Assembly: GCF_900496995.4 (NCBI RefSeq)
Contig: NC_044009.1
Span: 52,578,505 to 52,642,504, forward strand
Origin: Aquila chrysaetos chrysaetos
Taxonomy: Eukaryota; Chordata; Aves; Accipitriformes; Accipitridae
Length of the DNA stretch: 64,000 bases
Reading direction: 5' to 3'
The notes beneath the pieces were generated by a model, which worked only from the letters and a program-made list of their open reading frames with translations, ran no database searches and was not told where the DNA came from. The translations under genes were made by a program, and so were the position numbers. Shown piece by piece: positions 10,221 through 24,300 of the stretch (position 1 is the first letter of the stretch; each line of letters starts with the position of its first letter).

Positions 10221-13200
10221 ACCGACTGGGCTCTAGGATACAGGATGGTGGGTCTCTTTTACAGAGTCTAAAATCCAGAGTGTGCAGATGTGCAAGTGCA
10301 GCTGCTACGGGCTCCTGCGGGGGTTTGCTGGGGTGCAGCATCCCCGAGGGATGCATGCTCTTTAGGAGCGCTCCCCGAAATGGCCGAAGCCCGGGGTCGG
10401 GGTGCAGGGATGCTGGCGGCATCGCCGCCGGGTCCGGCTTTGGGCTGTCCTCCAGCAACGGCAGCGGAGAAGTGGCTTCTGCCTTCCCGCTGCTCTCCCA
10501 TCCTCGAGGCTCACATTTGCCAGCTCCTCCTTCCCTGCCGCTGGACCAGACAGCTGATGAAGACATCCCAGCCGTGGCGAAGGAGTGGTTTGTCTCCTCG
10601 AGGTGCTCGCTGTCGTTTTCCTATAAGGATTATTAGCTCCTTTACGTCTGCAGGCGCTGCTTGACAGGGCTGTCACAGCACCTGGCCAGATGCGCTGCAA
10701 AGCACAATTTGTTCCTAAAAGATTGCAATTATGTAAATTAATATATTGACTTATTTTTCACTGAATAAAGTCAACAGGCTCCGTACTCACTCTTAACTAT
10801 CTTGGCATGTAATTTGGCTGCCCACAGGGATGGAGGTAATTACTGAGAGAGAGGGAGACAGCTGTAAAAATTGGATATGGACATGACACGAAGAAATACA
10901 TCTTCACGTTACAAAAGTACTCTTCCGTATGAGCCCTGGGGGAGGTGCGTATTAATGCCTTCCCCAGTATGCTGCCAGCTTTCTGTGCTCTCTGTGGACT
11001 TAAAAATCAGTTTCAGGGAGCCACCACTTGCGGCGGGAGCCTGCCATGCTGTTGGGTTTGCGTAAAACATCTGACAAGACATGCCGTGCCGCTGCGGTGT
11101 GAACCTTGCGTAGTGTCAAAGGGGGCCACGATAGCGGCTCTGCGTGGAGAGCGAGCTGCTGGAAGCCCTTGAGTGTCTGCTGCTCCCCTTGCAAACACAC
11201 CTACCGAGGCTAGGGAAAGCTTGCTTTGGCATTCCCGGTGGAGCAAATTTCAAGGGCCCCTGTCTTGTACCGTGCAGGAGGAGAGGGTGGTGGCATGGGC
11301 AGGGTATGCTGCTGAGATACCTTCACCTTTCACAGGCATAGCTCTTTCTCAAGTCCCATACAGGCTCATTGTCATCACAGACTGCTTTGGAAAAAATGCA
11401 TTAGGCACCTGAATAAATACTTAAACAAACCCAGGCCACAAAAAACAATACAGATTGGAGCTGGACTAGTGGAGACATCTCCTCTACAAGGCAACGTGCT
11501 CCGGTGCTGGGGCTTGGCTAAAGGTGACCTTGAATGGAGGCAGTCCAGACTTGTGGCAGAAGCCCCCGAGATGCCTTTTCTTTTTCCGAAGGCTGGGGAC
11601 GAGCACGAGGAAGGCTAAAACTCAAGAGACTGAGTGCAGTCATTTGTTTCCGAAGCCCCAGTAGACAGTACGGAGCTGTGGAGCTGACATTGTCCTGGAC
11701 AGCTGAGCACGAGGGGATGGAGATCCACCATCCAACTGATGGATCCATGGGACTTCAATGGGTCTTAGAGCAGATCCTACCCAGCACTTCCCTGTTCATT
11801 AAAAGTTGCTTTAAGATGCCGTGCACTTCAGCAGTGGCTTTCTCGTCTGGGATGCTGGCTTTCGGTCAGCAAAGGCATTTAAAACATTTCTTCCTTAAAA
11901 CACGGCTTTTGAAGACTACTCAACATGCACAGCAGTGCTGCTCCTTCAGGTGCGAGGCCTGTAAGGAACAGTTTACAAATGATATTTTAATTAAACTGTT
12001 ATTAGCATTTAAATGGGAAGACTTCAACCACATTTTTAATAAAATTATTTCTGAAAGGGAGCTTAAAGTAAGGACTCCAAAATTATTTTAAATTAAACCA
12101 ATTTCCTCAAACTCAAACAGGAAAACCTTTGGCTAATTAGGGAGTTGAATAAAATGAAATCCAGGAACGCTAATATAAGAATTAAGAAGGAGAAAATTGT
12201 ATTTCTTTTGGTCAAACGAGTTAATTATTTTTAGCTATATCATTGCTAGGTGTGGGCATCACTACGGCCCGGCAGGGCCAGTCGGTTCCTGTGCTGGGGA
12301 CTGCACGGGTTGGGGCAAATCGGTGCAGAAAACGGCCAGTGCCGCTCAGAGGGGAAATACAGTTTCTTCAGCGAAATCTTTGCTGAAAATATGGAGCTGA
12401 GCTACTCAGGGCAGGACAACCACCTGCTGCTGCTGCCGCCGTATTCTGGGAAACTTTGTGCTTTCAATGACACGAGGCTGCACCAAAAGCGGTGCACGTT
12501 AATTAATTTTTTCTTTTAATCCAGACGGAAACAGCAGAGCAAGACTCAGGTTTCTGGCCAAGACCCTCAATCGAAAACGAAGAAATATTTTTCAAGAAGC
12601 CTTGGCTGGCGGCAGCGCCAGCATTAATTGCCTTTGCGAACGCTGCGGGGCCCAAGCAGGGCAGCGCCGGCGGCAGGGATGGCTGGTACCCGCGCGGACC
12701 CCCCCTCCGCAGCAGCATCCTGCCCACCCTGGTGCAGGGCTGCCGGCTGGCACCAGCCTCCATCCCCGGGGATGTGCCGTCAGGTGCTTATGGCGGGTCG
12801 TTTAGTTCAGCACTTTTGCAACAGCTGGAACCTCGCAGACACAGGCGCTGTATGTTTCCAGAGATAATATCCCGCGTTGCAGCAGCGGATCTCGCTTGTG
12901 GTATTAAGAATCACAAGCAGATCTATCGCACAGCTGTTAGCAGATGGCACTTTGCAACGCCCCTGGTGTCAGATAACTTCAGAGGTTGCTTTCCTTAAAA
13001 CCATACTTGTCTCAGTGTTGCTTTTTACCAAAAAACTATATTAACATGATTTAAGTTAATTTCAATACCAGGTTTCAATTACACCTTTATTATAAGGAGT
13101 CATTATTTTCCTGTACTCGTTTGCACTCCGACGTGTTTAATTTCCGTGCAAACCTCAAGTGTGTGATACCTAAATGCAAGAGGGATCCCTGGGAATGAAA

Positions 13201-16200
13201 ACTGGTCCCTGAATGTGATCTTCCCTCCGACAGCGTAATGAATACAATGCAAATCAGGCTTTCAGTTTTAAGGATATGATGCTAACTTTTTTTAGGTGAT
13301 TGTGGTAGACCAAGAATGAAACAAATTTTGGAGAAATTAATTAACTTAATTCTATTTAAGGGAAGATATCTGCCAATGTTAATCAACAATCTTTTTAAAG
13401 TTAGCTTTATCGGTTTGGTACTTACAAATTTCTGTACAATACATTAAACTGTACGGTCTGACAGAATCTGATGATATGCAACCAATATTTTACTTAATAT
13501 TTTAAGCCTCCCCAAATGCCTTAGATCATGGGATAATGTAGCAAAACTCTGGTCTACCTTCACAGGGTAGCATCTGATAGCATTTTTTATAAAGGGCAAA
13601 TAAAAAAAAGCCCATTATTCTGCCTACTGCCATCACACTGCTTTTCCTATAGAACAGTCCTCATTCACTTTGTAAATGTATAAGCAATGAGATAATTTTT
13701 TAATTTTAATAGGATGAAGTGATCCCTTGCTTTGAGAGGTGTGAATGAAGTAAATGGTGCCAGCTGCCAGGGATCAGCCCTTCCCACCTGCTGGTCATCA
13801 GGACAGGGTGCCCTGGCATTGCATCCCCCCTCCCGGGGCTGGAGAAGGGCTCTGGGGAAGGGGGAAAGTGAGGGAGAAGTGGGGGGAATGATGGTGGTCC
13901 CTGGCTTATATATAACAGAGCTCTGAGCTAGGACCGTGTTTGCTGCTTGTCTTGGGAGATACTGGGGAAGAGGTCTCGCTCCTGGAAGTACAATGTGAAA
14001 TGAAAGGTATGACAATACATTTTTTTAAATTGATTTATTTTTTTGGTGAGGGCAGCAGGGTGGGAGAGGGTTTTTGTGCTTTCAGGTGTCTTCTCTTGCT
14101 TCAGAGCAGTTTTGCAGTGCATGGTCCTGGATGACTCTGCAGGAGGGAACCGGGGTGGGAGCCAGCTGGGTGAGGAGCCCTGTGCCGTGCCTGAGGAACT
14201 GCTGGTATTGCCCAGCTACAGGGAAATCTCCTGATCAAGGATATAATTTGCAGCTCTGTGGGCACAAAGGGGTTTGCTTGAGCAGGCAGGACTGCTAGGG
14301 AGCATTGGATGGTAGAAAAGATGTAGCAGAAGAGTAACTGCTGAGAGATGGTCGCTGTATAAGGTGAATCGGTAGCAAAAAGTGTAAATCTTGCTGGTTG
14401 CTACTGCTCAGGTCTGTGTTGGTTGCCCTTGGGCAAATGGGGTGGCGACTGCCAATGCCTCTGGGCCCCAAAACTGCCTCCCTGGGGAGCTGCATGCCGG
14501 GCTCGTGCCAGTGTTGAGGGCTAACCCACTGTGTGCGGGAGCTGCCCCTCTGCGTCGGCGTCAGGAGTAACTTGAGGTTCTTTTTTAAAGAGTAAAAAAA
14601 AAAAAGGGGGGGGGGGAGCTGAGGGGGGCAAAAGAAAGTAAAAAATTAAGTGTTGGGCTTTTTGCTCTGGGGTGCATTTTCACTGGTGAGTGTAACTCAG
14701 CATCTGCAGGAGGGGAAGGAGTTTTCCCAGTACCTGTGGCCCTGTCTTGCACCTTCTGGGTTTAAATGCCATTTCTAGGTAATGTGGAAAAAGCATTTTA
14801 GGGTGACTGAAGTGTGGAAACTAGGGCTTGCAGAAACCTCTTAACTTCACTGTATCACTGGTGCAAACCTGAATCTGTGACTTTGCCTTTCTTTCCCACA
14901 CTGCTCTCCACACACATGTACATCTTGTGCTTTTTTAAAGAAGTGTTATAATGTGCAAGTAATATTTTATATGTGCTTGAGGTCCTGAGATGAAAAGTAC
15001 TTGGCTTTAACTTCATTTGAACTGCTGTCATATAAACACGAAGTCAGCACTCTAGAAAAAAAGGAAGCTTTCTGTGCATCTCAGCAAGAAAAAAGGTATT
15101 TTTGTATGGTTTTTGATCTGTGAACACTATATCCATATGAAATGACTGAAATATTAAAGCATGAAATTAAAAATCGTAACAGTTTAACTTAAAATATTGT
15201 ACATAGGATTTATGTGATATATAGGTTTATTTGCTTTAAAACTCAGAGGTTTTTTGAAGAACCACACCTCTAATTGTTTTATCTGCTTAGTGCTTCTCTT
15301 TTGCTGGAGCTCAGATTCTTCCAGGTGGTATGGGTGAAGGAGCATCCCCAGGTTTCTTTGTTTCATAGTGGCATTCCTCCATCAGCTACACATGATGGCA
15401 ACTCCACTGGCTGTATCTGCTCCTGATACCTTCACTAGGGCTGGGACTGGATTCTGTGGAAACAGTTAATTTTTTTAAAAGTGTCTGAGATAATATTAAG
15501 ATAATTCCAAATACATCTTTTTTTTGTTTCACAAGGCGACAACTTTATCTATTGGTGACCGTGTAGCTCTCTAGCTTAGCTGTACTCTGTGCCTGCTCAT
15601 GGTGAGGCTGAAACTCCACTCGGTGGCATGTCAGCAGTAGCTTTGCGATACAAGGGGACAATTGATGTGAAGATTATTTTTCATAACCCCAAGTTCAGTT
15701 TTGAGTTCCTTAGGCCCTCCTGCTCAGAAGGGAAGACACTCTGCCAAGCCCTCATAGTTCTAAGGCTTCATTTGTCCAATCCAAGTATTTCCACATGAAT
15801 TTATTGCTCACTAATCGAGACAGCTCTAGGGAGTCTGCGACTGCAATATATTTTTGACTGCCTTCATTTTTTGAAATGCACAATTCACTGCTACAATTTG
15901 CAGTGATAGCTTCTATTGCCATAGGGTGTTTTTTTAAAAGGGATTTAAGCAATTTGCTGAAGCCAGCCCAAGATGGTACCTCCCTTGGTCCAGCAGGCAG
16001 GGCATGGGGCAGGCAGACCGGCCGCGGTGCAGCTTGCCGTGGGCTGGGGAATTTTCCGTGTGTGCACCTCCAGGCGTGGCTGGGTCCCAGCCCCGTAGAT
16101 CAGAGCTACTCTGAAAGCTGATTTGAAAAACCTAGTGAAAGATGTGCCTGCCGATGGGGAAATTGCTATTTCTAACTTAGGCAGGTGTTGATGCAGCAAA

Positions 16201-18125
16201 TACTACAATGTCCTATAGAGGATTGCGGCTGGTGCAGCCGAGTTGGATGGAGCTCAACTTAACACAAGCAGTACTGGGGAGCAGGGAGTCGTGGCTTCCC
16301 TCCCCACCGCTGCTCAATCTTGACTGCACCATAATTGGCTTTTCTGAAGAACTGTCTCCTTTGGGCTGTTACCCTTCCCCGTGGGGACGACACTGGTGTT
16401 AGTCTGTGGATACTGTAGTGCCTTACTGGTGATACTGGTGCTAGTGGCTGTGTTCGTGCTGGCTTTGAAGGTGCTACCTCTTCTCTTCTGCAGACTGTTT
16501 AAAATCGAGGCTAGTCTCTGTGCATCTATACTACTATGCTCTCAGCCTCATAAAAGAGCCGGGCTCAGTGCCAGGGCTGAGTCTGTGGGCACGTCACCCC
16601 CCTGTACCATCAAACTGCTCTGCCCTTGTTTTAGCTCGGAGCAAAAGAAAACTCATTTACCAAACGCTCATCACTGCAGAGTGCGAAGGCACACAGCATT
16701 AACTTGCTAGCAATACGCTTTTGAAGTTCAGGTAAATAATTTCAGAACAAGCGTCTTAAAAATGTACTTTCACAGCTCAGAAGAGCCTGGCAGGTATCTG
16801 TGTTTTGGGGAGATGGATATTAGCTGGTGAGAAGAGACTTGTGCCTGCACTCCTGTATTTGTACATGTATTTGGCTGCACAGATATTTACGGGCTCCTTA
16901 TATTTTGATTTTTGACTTGAAACTAATTTTTACTCTTGGGCAGTGTTTTTTCCCCAAAGTGGTAAATCGGTAAGAGAAATGTCCGTTGCCTCTCCCTCAC
17001 AGAGGGGAATAAAAGCCCAAATCCTGCTTCCATCAGTAACCACTGCTGCTGTCTCTTACCACTGTCCCCTCTTGCTTGACATCTGGTACGATGTCTCCAC
17101 CTGCATGCAGAGATAAACCGGATTCATTTCCACAGTGTCACTGCCATTCGGTTGGGCTTTAGAGAGGCAACACGAGCTGTAATGAGTGTCTACTGTATCT
17201 GCGGCGAAGCGTGCGGTTTTGGGGCTCTTCAGAAACGGGCTCATCCGTGCGGGAGAGGAGCCTGCTGGGAGCATCTCCCATGCCCCTTCCAGCTGTAGCA
17301 TGGACAGAGATCTCTCTTTTTTTGGAAGGTAACAGCTTTGCCAGCTCAGGTGACTCGCTGCTTGTTTTCCTAGCCTGTTCTTACTGCACCAGCTGCCAGT
17401 CAGGCTGGAGCACCGATGCTCCAAGCATGGCTCGTCCCTATCCTGCCTGGTGCTGCTGCAACAAGTATTTGCCAGTTCAGCAGCCTGAGGTTTTTCTCCC
17501 AGGTTTTTCTGTGTGTGTTCTGCTACGACACCTGGTTGTGTGTACATCAGACACACCGATCGATCCCCCTGCTCTGAGGTGGACTTGCTGGAGTCTGAAA
17601 ACAGACTTTGGACTCTGTTTTCTTCACATGCTCACACACCTGATGGGGAAAGGGGCAGGCTCTGGGCTCTGCCCTCCCTCTGTTGAGGGCTGCAGGTGAG
17701 CCTGGCACATGTGCTCCATGTGTCTTGTCCCTCCATCAATATGCTAACAGCTTGCTTTAATGAGCAAGAGGGTGTTAACTGTAAATTGGCTCATTTATTT
17801 TTTAAAATCTATGATTTAAATTGATACTCAGAAATATTATGGACTATACCTCAGGCAGCCCTAATGACCCCTTGCAGGGAAGCAGGGGAGATGCAGGCGG
17901 CAGTGGGGATCTGTGGGGAGCCCCAGCGGTGCAATGAGTTTGTCAGGCCATTGCAGCATGGTGCTTCTCCTGCTTTGCTTTTTGCTGTGCCCAAATGATC
18001 TGTCATTTATTTAATGTTGTTACAGTCTGGCCATGAATATGCATTTCACTACAGGCAAAGGCTGGGTGCATTTTTTTAAAATGGAAGATATTGTCTGACC
18101 TGCCCGGGCTTTCATGTCAAACTTG
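10221..18125. other. Intergenic, with GC-rich patches and AT-rich candidate conserved blocks
   Basis: No gene recognised. CpG-containing patches occur at about 10310-10470 and 12600-12720. AT-rich blocks with homeodomain-like TAAT cores lie at about 11980-12110, 13220-13480 and 17745-17850. An A12 run followed by G11 sits at 14594-14616. A hydrophobic frame near 16381 begins at GTG and comes from a degenerate CTGGTG repeat, so it is not called. Confidence 0.4.
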
Positions 18126-18385
18126 TGTAAAGCTGGTGGGAAGGGACCTCGGGAGGTCAGAGTCCGACCTCCTGCTCACAGCAGCTGCTCTGAGCCAGAA
18201 CCAGACCTGATTCATGTTAGACAGCATAGAAGATCACTCTGTATAACAACAGATAAAGGGATTGCAGCAAAATGGTTGTGGGGAGGCTCAGCATCCTTCT
18301 TGAGCACTTGTCTAATTGTTTACAGTTATTGTGAAATAGTGTTTCCTCCTCACTGCCTTTTCAAGCTTGTTTCAGCTTGTTCAAT
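18126..18385 (-). mobile_element. Old, diverged CR1 fragment
   Basis: The plus strand reads like the reverse complement of a CR1 3' end: GGGAAGGGACCTCGGGAGGT, then CCGACCTCCTGCTCACAGCAG, and further on GAGCACTTGTCTAATTG and GTGTTTCCTCCTCACTG in the expected order and spacing. Divergence is high and the left and right limits are uncertain. Sequence out to about 18900 may continue the same element but is too decayed to claim. Confidence 0.55.
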
Positions 18386-21300
18386 GTTTGAGCTTTTAAT
18401 GGAAACCTTTCTAATAAACCCTCATGGCATGACCTTATAGCCTGAGAGTACAGAGGATGTGTTCTCATTTTAGAAATACAGTAAAATTCAGTGGTATCGG
18501 TTCCTGTATAATATACCTTTCCTAATCCTCTTCTGATTTCCCTCAAATGCTGTCAGTCTGCTTCTGCTATGTGAGATCAGTTCAAAAGCCATCCTTTAAG
18601 ACCCCCATCGAAAACCTTCCTCCAGCTCCTTGGTACTTGCTCCATTGATGCAAACCACTTAATTATTTTGGCCAATGCCATGCTGCTTGTGCCAATCCCC
18701 ATCTTCCATCTTTTTACAATTCATTCCTATCTAGCATTGATAAAATGCTTTACTGAAGCTCAGATAAAAGCCCACAATTTTTCTATCTGGGAAAATCACT
18801 GCCTAAAGCCATTGGGTGGGTTCACCAGCGGCAGGTCACGCTAAGCACGAGCAGCACCTTATTCTGCATCCTCCTTATCTGTTTAGTTAATCTTGTGATG
18901 AAACTGCTTGTCAAGAAAGGTAATGCTGAACACTTCTGAACGACCAGAAAGCTCAACAAAAAATACCATCCTGGCTGACAAATTTGGAGGCATATTCTAA
19001 TTAGATATTTTGAAATATTAAGGGGGACTTTTGCAGGGTACCTTGCAGATGTTATTTTCCAGGAATTCATTGCATCTGTTTGACCTGTATGAAGATGGAT
19101 GCAACTTTCAGCTGATGTGTTTCCCAGAGTTGTAGGGCCATGGGCTTTCAGAGGCAATGGGTTTAAATCCTGTATTTGCTCTGGAGGATGTCCCTGTGTC
19201 AGTTAAAGGGTTGTTTCCAAGGAAACACCTGAAATCAAGGGCAGTAAGCAATTAAGTGTGTTAATTATATTGGGTGGTGCCATGAGACCCAAACCAATTT
19301 TGCTGAGGTTTGGGATGCATCCTGGGATGTGATGTAGGGAGAGAGAGGGAGCAATAAACTGTGTAACTTGTAGACAGGTGTTAAAAAAAAAAAAAAAAAT
19401 TCCATGTAGGTTTGTTAAATGGACTGCTAGCACTGTTTTAGTGCAACAGAGCATTCAACAAGAAAAGGTATTTGGGTAAATCCATGTTATTGGATTACTA
19501 GTGTTCAAATATCCATGATGTATACCACATACCCTATCTCTATAGGTATGCTGTGAATGAGTTTTTATTAAGAGGTGTACAGAAAAAGATGTGGAAAGGG
19601 ATGGCTGCTTTTTGGAAACAAGAGAAATGGAGATCGTGGCCAGAGGGACTGACTAAAGGTAGATCTCTTACTGGAGTCATGTACATTATTGGATGAAAAT
19701 TTACACGGTCAAAATACATACCGCTCCCTGGGTGTGCCAAATGCGGCTTTTCTTGAGAAGCCAGCGTTCTGGCAGAGGCTGGCAGTATAAATAGTGCTTT
19801 AAAGTAAATAACACTTCCAAGAGATGTATCTGAGCAGCCGGGGGCTCTGGGCAGAGCGTGTCAGAAGAGGTTTTGCTGGGGTGCGGTGGGGCTGATGCAT
19901 TTTGGTGTTCTGCTTCCCAAGTGCCTGTCTGTGCACGAGCCCTCGACCTGCTGAGCAATGGTCTGATGAGGGGCTCGGCTCGGAAAGTTGACTGCTTTCA
20001 TCCCTGCACCAGGGTAGGCAACAGGTTGGCTTTGCATTTACTTCTTTGGGTCTGTAAATAGCTCTAATATAGTTACATAGCCATCCAATACCTTTTCTAC
20101 TGCCTCATGAAGAGAAACTTATCCTTTTAAACTGTGTTCATTTCCACTGCCACTGCCCCAAAGGAGGTGGTGAGATGAGAGGAAGCAAATTTCACCTTTT
20201 TAATAACATTTTCTTAACATCCATTTGTCATGCAGTTAACAGTAGTTCTGTGTGTAGAATCTGTGGTTGTTTCTAAAAAGTGACTATTGTTACCGGACTA
20301 AATTTCAGTCGTCTTGGAAGAGTGTATCAATATTTTGATGTTTAGAGAAACTATTAATTTAAAAGCTGAGCAATGTCTTAGCAGCCTTCAAATGGGAAAA
20401 GGAGAAGAAAAAGTTCATGCTTCACTTAACCAGATAGCTGCTTCCTCCAGTTGGTAAGTTGTAGAAGAAATTTGGGTTCAGGAAGGAAAAATATTTCCAT
20501 ATACTCCACTGGCAGCTGATGTGGAGGAATAGATGCATCCTTGCATAATTCAGAACTGGCCTTTACAGCATCCCCAGGGACCCATGGGGCATCCTGGCCC
20601 CTTTGGGACCCCCTGCGTTGGATGGGGCTGGTGTTCAGTTGCCAAAAGTAAAACCAGTTCCATGAATCTGTCATTAAGCTGGAAGAAAATCGGAAAGGAG
20701 ACTACAAGTTGTTAAAATAAGCCTGAATTTGTTAAAAGGAGTCTTGTGACCCTGCCATGCTGCTGTTGGGGGGAGGAAGGAGCAGCACTCTCCTCTTCCA
20801 TGCCAGCTTCTCCCTTGCTTGGCTGCAGAATTGACCTTGGCTCTGTGATGGGAGCAGGGATTTTCCACAAGGTGTAGAAGGAAAAGTCAGTGAGTATTGT
20901 TTTTCAACTCTATTGATTGCTTAATGTGAAGTATCTTTTGAAGGACTAGAAATGTACTTTTTTTTTTTTTTTTGAGAAAGCATCTTTCTTGCAGCACTGG
21001 GTCCCCGCAGCTCTCTGCAGGGGTCAGGGAGCTGCAGGAGCTGCATGGATCGGCTGGTAGGGGGGGATGTGCTGAGCCAGCCGTCATCCCTCTGTTAGAT
21101 CAAGGCAAAAATTAAACCGTCACCAAGGAAAGCAGCAGAATGGACAGAAACTGTTCAATTACCCAAGGAGCAAAATCACAGCTTCTGAGTGCTTTAATAC
21201 AACTTAATGAGTTGTTGTTAATCCTTGATTTAAAAAATAGAATTTTTAAGCAGTCTTGGAAAGCACTTTATACCGTCCCATTAGCCTTACAGGGCAATAA

Positions 21301-24300
21301 AAACATTTCTTTTTGTCCAAATGCAAAAAGGGGAAAAAAAAATCAATTTCTCTGGAGCCAGTTGTCATTTATTGTTCTCACTTTAGTAACATGGCGCAGT
21401 CCTGGTCATGGACAAAGTTAGATTTTTGTGGTGTTTTCTCCAGGAGTAAAGATGCATTTATCTCCTGGCTTGCCCTCTCTTCCAGCTGTCACCAAAAGCC
21501 AGCAATGGTGCATCCCTCCTCCCTCCAGGCAGTGGTGGGTACTGGAGATCGCAGGAGGCTGAGCTGGAGGCACTGGTGTGGCTGTGCTGCCCCAGCCCGG
21601 CCAGCAGCGCTGCAAAGCGAGCCGGGCACTTCTGCCCTGGGTCTAGGACGTGTCCCAAAGCCATGCTTAACCATAGGGAATGAAAGATTGCTATTAAGGT
21701 GCTGTGTAACTGGGGTGGAGGTGGAAAGCATGACTGCTCCCTTCATCTTCCCTTCCTGAGAGTGCTTTGCACATGATGGTGTTGGTGAGGACCAGCTGGG
21801 AGCTGCCCTGATGCCAGCCAGCAGCTGGGCTGAAAGAAAGGGATCTCTTCCCATCAGACGCTTTCTCTTTATGAGGTTTTCTGCAGTGAAGCAAAAAGAA
21901 AATGGTTGCCCAAGTGCCATGTGAACAGGATTAGTAGTGTCTGAGGCTTTAAAGCTTGCACACAAATGCTGGATTTCCTTGGGTCAGGTTGGGAGCGGCA
22001 CAGCCAGGGTCTGTGGGCTCTGCCCCTCGTGGGGATGGCAGTGTGGGTGGGCGGCTTTTCCGTGGAGCATCCGAAACACGGAGGCTGATAGTTAGCTGTG
22101 TCCCAGAGCTATTGCATCCCATGGTGCCTCTCCAAAGTCCTTTGCAAAGATAAGGTATGTAGCTCAGGCCAGATTGCATCATCTGTACGGCAGATGTTCC
22201 TGCAGGTATCAGTCACTGCTCCAAACGTGGGGACAAACTGAGCAAACCCAGCGTGCTCATGTTCGGGATGTTCCTGCTGGTGTCTGGAGCGAGGCAGCTC
22301 TGGGGCACGGCTCCTTCCCTGCTGCAGTCCTCAGGCACGGCTGGGAGACGTGGGGTGCTCCCACAGCCCCCCCAGGCTGAGCCTCCCGCTGCAGGGCACA
22401 GCACACGTCTCGTGTGCTCTAGGACTGCCGTCTAGGATGATTTAACACTCTGAACGAATGAAGCTCAATATTAGTGTAATGCTTTACTCTTACTACTGCT
22501 GTGCCTAAGAGTCCTGGTGAGCAGGTCCCGGTGAGCAGATGTCACCGGGCTAGAGCCTGTACAGAGAGTAAAAGGAAGCAATCTTTCCCCAAAAGCTCAG
22601 ATTTGAAGACAAGAAATAACAAGTAGCTGCAGAAGGGAAATTGAGGAAAAACTAGACAACTTTACATGTTGGCTGGCTGCTCCCTTGCCCAGGTCTGGTA
22701 CAACATGTTTCTTCTGGTCCTTTCTGTTCCCAGAATATGATAAACTTGCGTGGCATCTGGTTGAGGTGGGTGCCCTGCCTGGGGCTCAGCACGAGCCTGA
22801 AGAAGTCACAGAGAAGAACGACCCTTTAGAGCTCACACCCCGCCTTTGGGTGCTGCACAGGGTAAGCAGCCCAGCTTCATGGCAGCGTGCCGGGGAGAGT
22901 GAGAAATACAGAGAATTCATGGGCCAAACCCGGTAATGCATTACTGGCACTTGCGATTACAGTTCCCAGCAGAGCAATAACTCAATTGCACTGTATAGAC
23001 CTTAATGCCTTGATTGTGTGTAAGAGGGTGGGATGGCCGTTGCTGCAGGCTCATGCATCCGTCTCCCTTCCCGAGCTGTTTCACATCCTCTGCGAGTGCC
23101 CGGTCCTGCAGCTCTTGCTCTGCTCTAATCCCAGTGAGGCAGAGATCACCCGCTTGGAGCAGGAGCAGCCTTGCCCTGGTGCGGGCTGCCTGGCTGGGCA
23201 CTGGACTGGGGGCCTTGGGTGAGATAAAGGAGTTAATTACACCGATGTGCGGTATTAACATCAGTGTGCTCTAAAGGTGTCTGCCTTGGCAACATGAACT
23301 GCAATGGGATTGCATTTACAAACTGGTCTTATGTGGCAAACGCATGTCAGGTTAGCTCGCAGGCACTGCTGTTCTGCCGTAGTCGATGAGAGGCAGCGGC
23401 TTCTTCCTTGGTGTGGCTGTAGTTAAGATGCCTGGGCTGACCTTCCCTTCCCTCTAAAAACTTCCAAATGGTTTTTCTTGCTGGACAGTACCTCCCTCTG
23501 AAAGTGGGACCTCTGAGACTGAGCACTGCCTGTGCTCTCCATCCAGCCCCTCGGGACTGCAGGTCATCTTCACCCACTGACACTTCCCATCCTCTTCCTA
23601 AAGCTGGTGCAGAGTGAGGCAGGTAAAAAGTTTTTGAGTTGGCTTCTTGCAGCTTCTTTTTGTGCCGGTCGCCCATCCGGTGCATGGGAATGCCTGAGTG
23701 CCGATGAAGCACAGTCGGGCCTCCCTCGACTGCAAACTAGATCAAAATGTCACTTCTGAACTGCTCTGAACCTGGTAGGATTTGGGATTTGGGAATGAGC
23801 TATATAACTCTGGGCTTGCCTGTAAATAAGATTCCTGCCTTCGAGCGTCCTTGAACCGCTCTTCCTGATGAAGAACCTCAAAAAAATATATCTAGGCAAT
23901 AGAAAAGTCTTTCTACAGGGATTTTTGATTTGTGTGTATGTGCAAGAAATATAAAACCATAACAATGTTTTCTTCCATGCTCTCACAATACATTTGTCAA
24001 CTTAAAGTAAGAAATAGCTATAAAAAGGAATTGCACTGAGATGGGGACCAGAGCTTCTTCTGAACATACTTACAGTGAAGTTCTTTGCATCTCTCCTGCT
24101 TTGTCTGTGTATCTCTTGGGGATTATTTTGCTATTGGATTTGTCCCCAAATAATATTTATTATTCTTGTCATAACCAGCCAAAAGGCATAAGCAGAATAT
24201 AGGTTGCTTCTGAAGTCCTCGCTTTTCAGAACACCTGCTCGTCTGCGTGCCAGCCTGCAGCTCAGCCCTCTGTCCTGACATTTACAGCCTTTTAAACTGC

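Noticed and set aside
10045..10566. 173-codon minus-strand frame
   Set aside because: Only its C-terminal portion is CR1 reverse-transcriptase remnant; the rest is unrelated flanking sequence.
16381..16710. Hydrophobic 109-codon frame resembling a membrane microprotein
   Set aside because: It begins at GTG, not ATG, and its hydrophobic run is a translation of a degenerate CTGGTG repeat.
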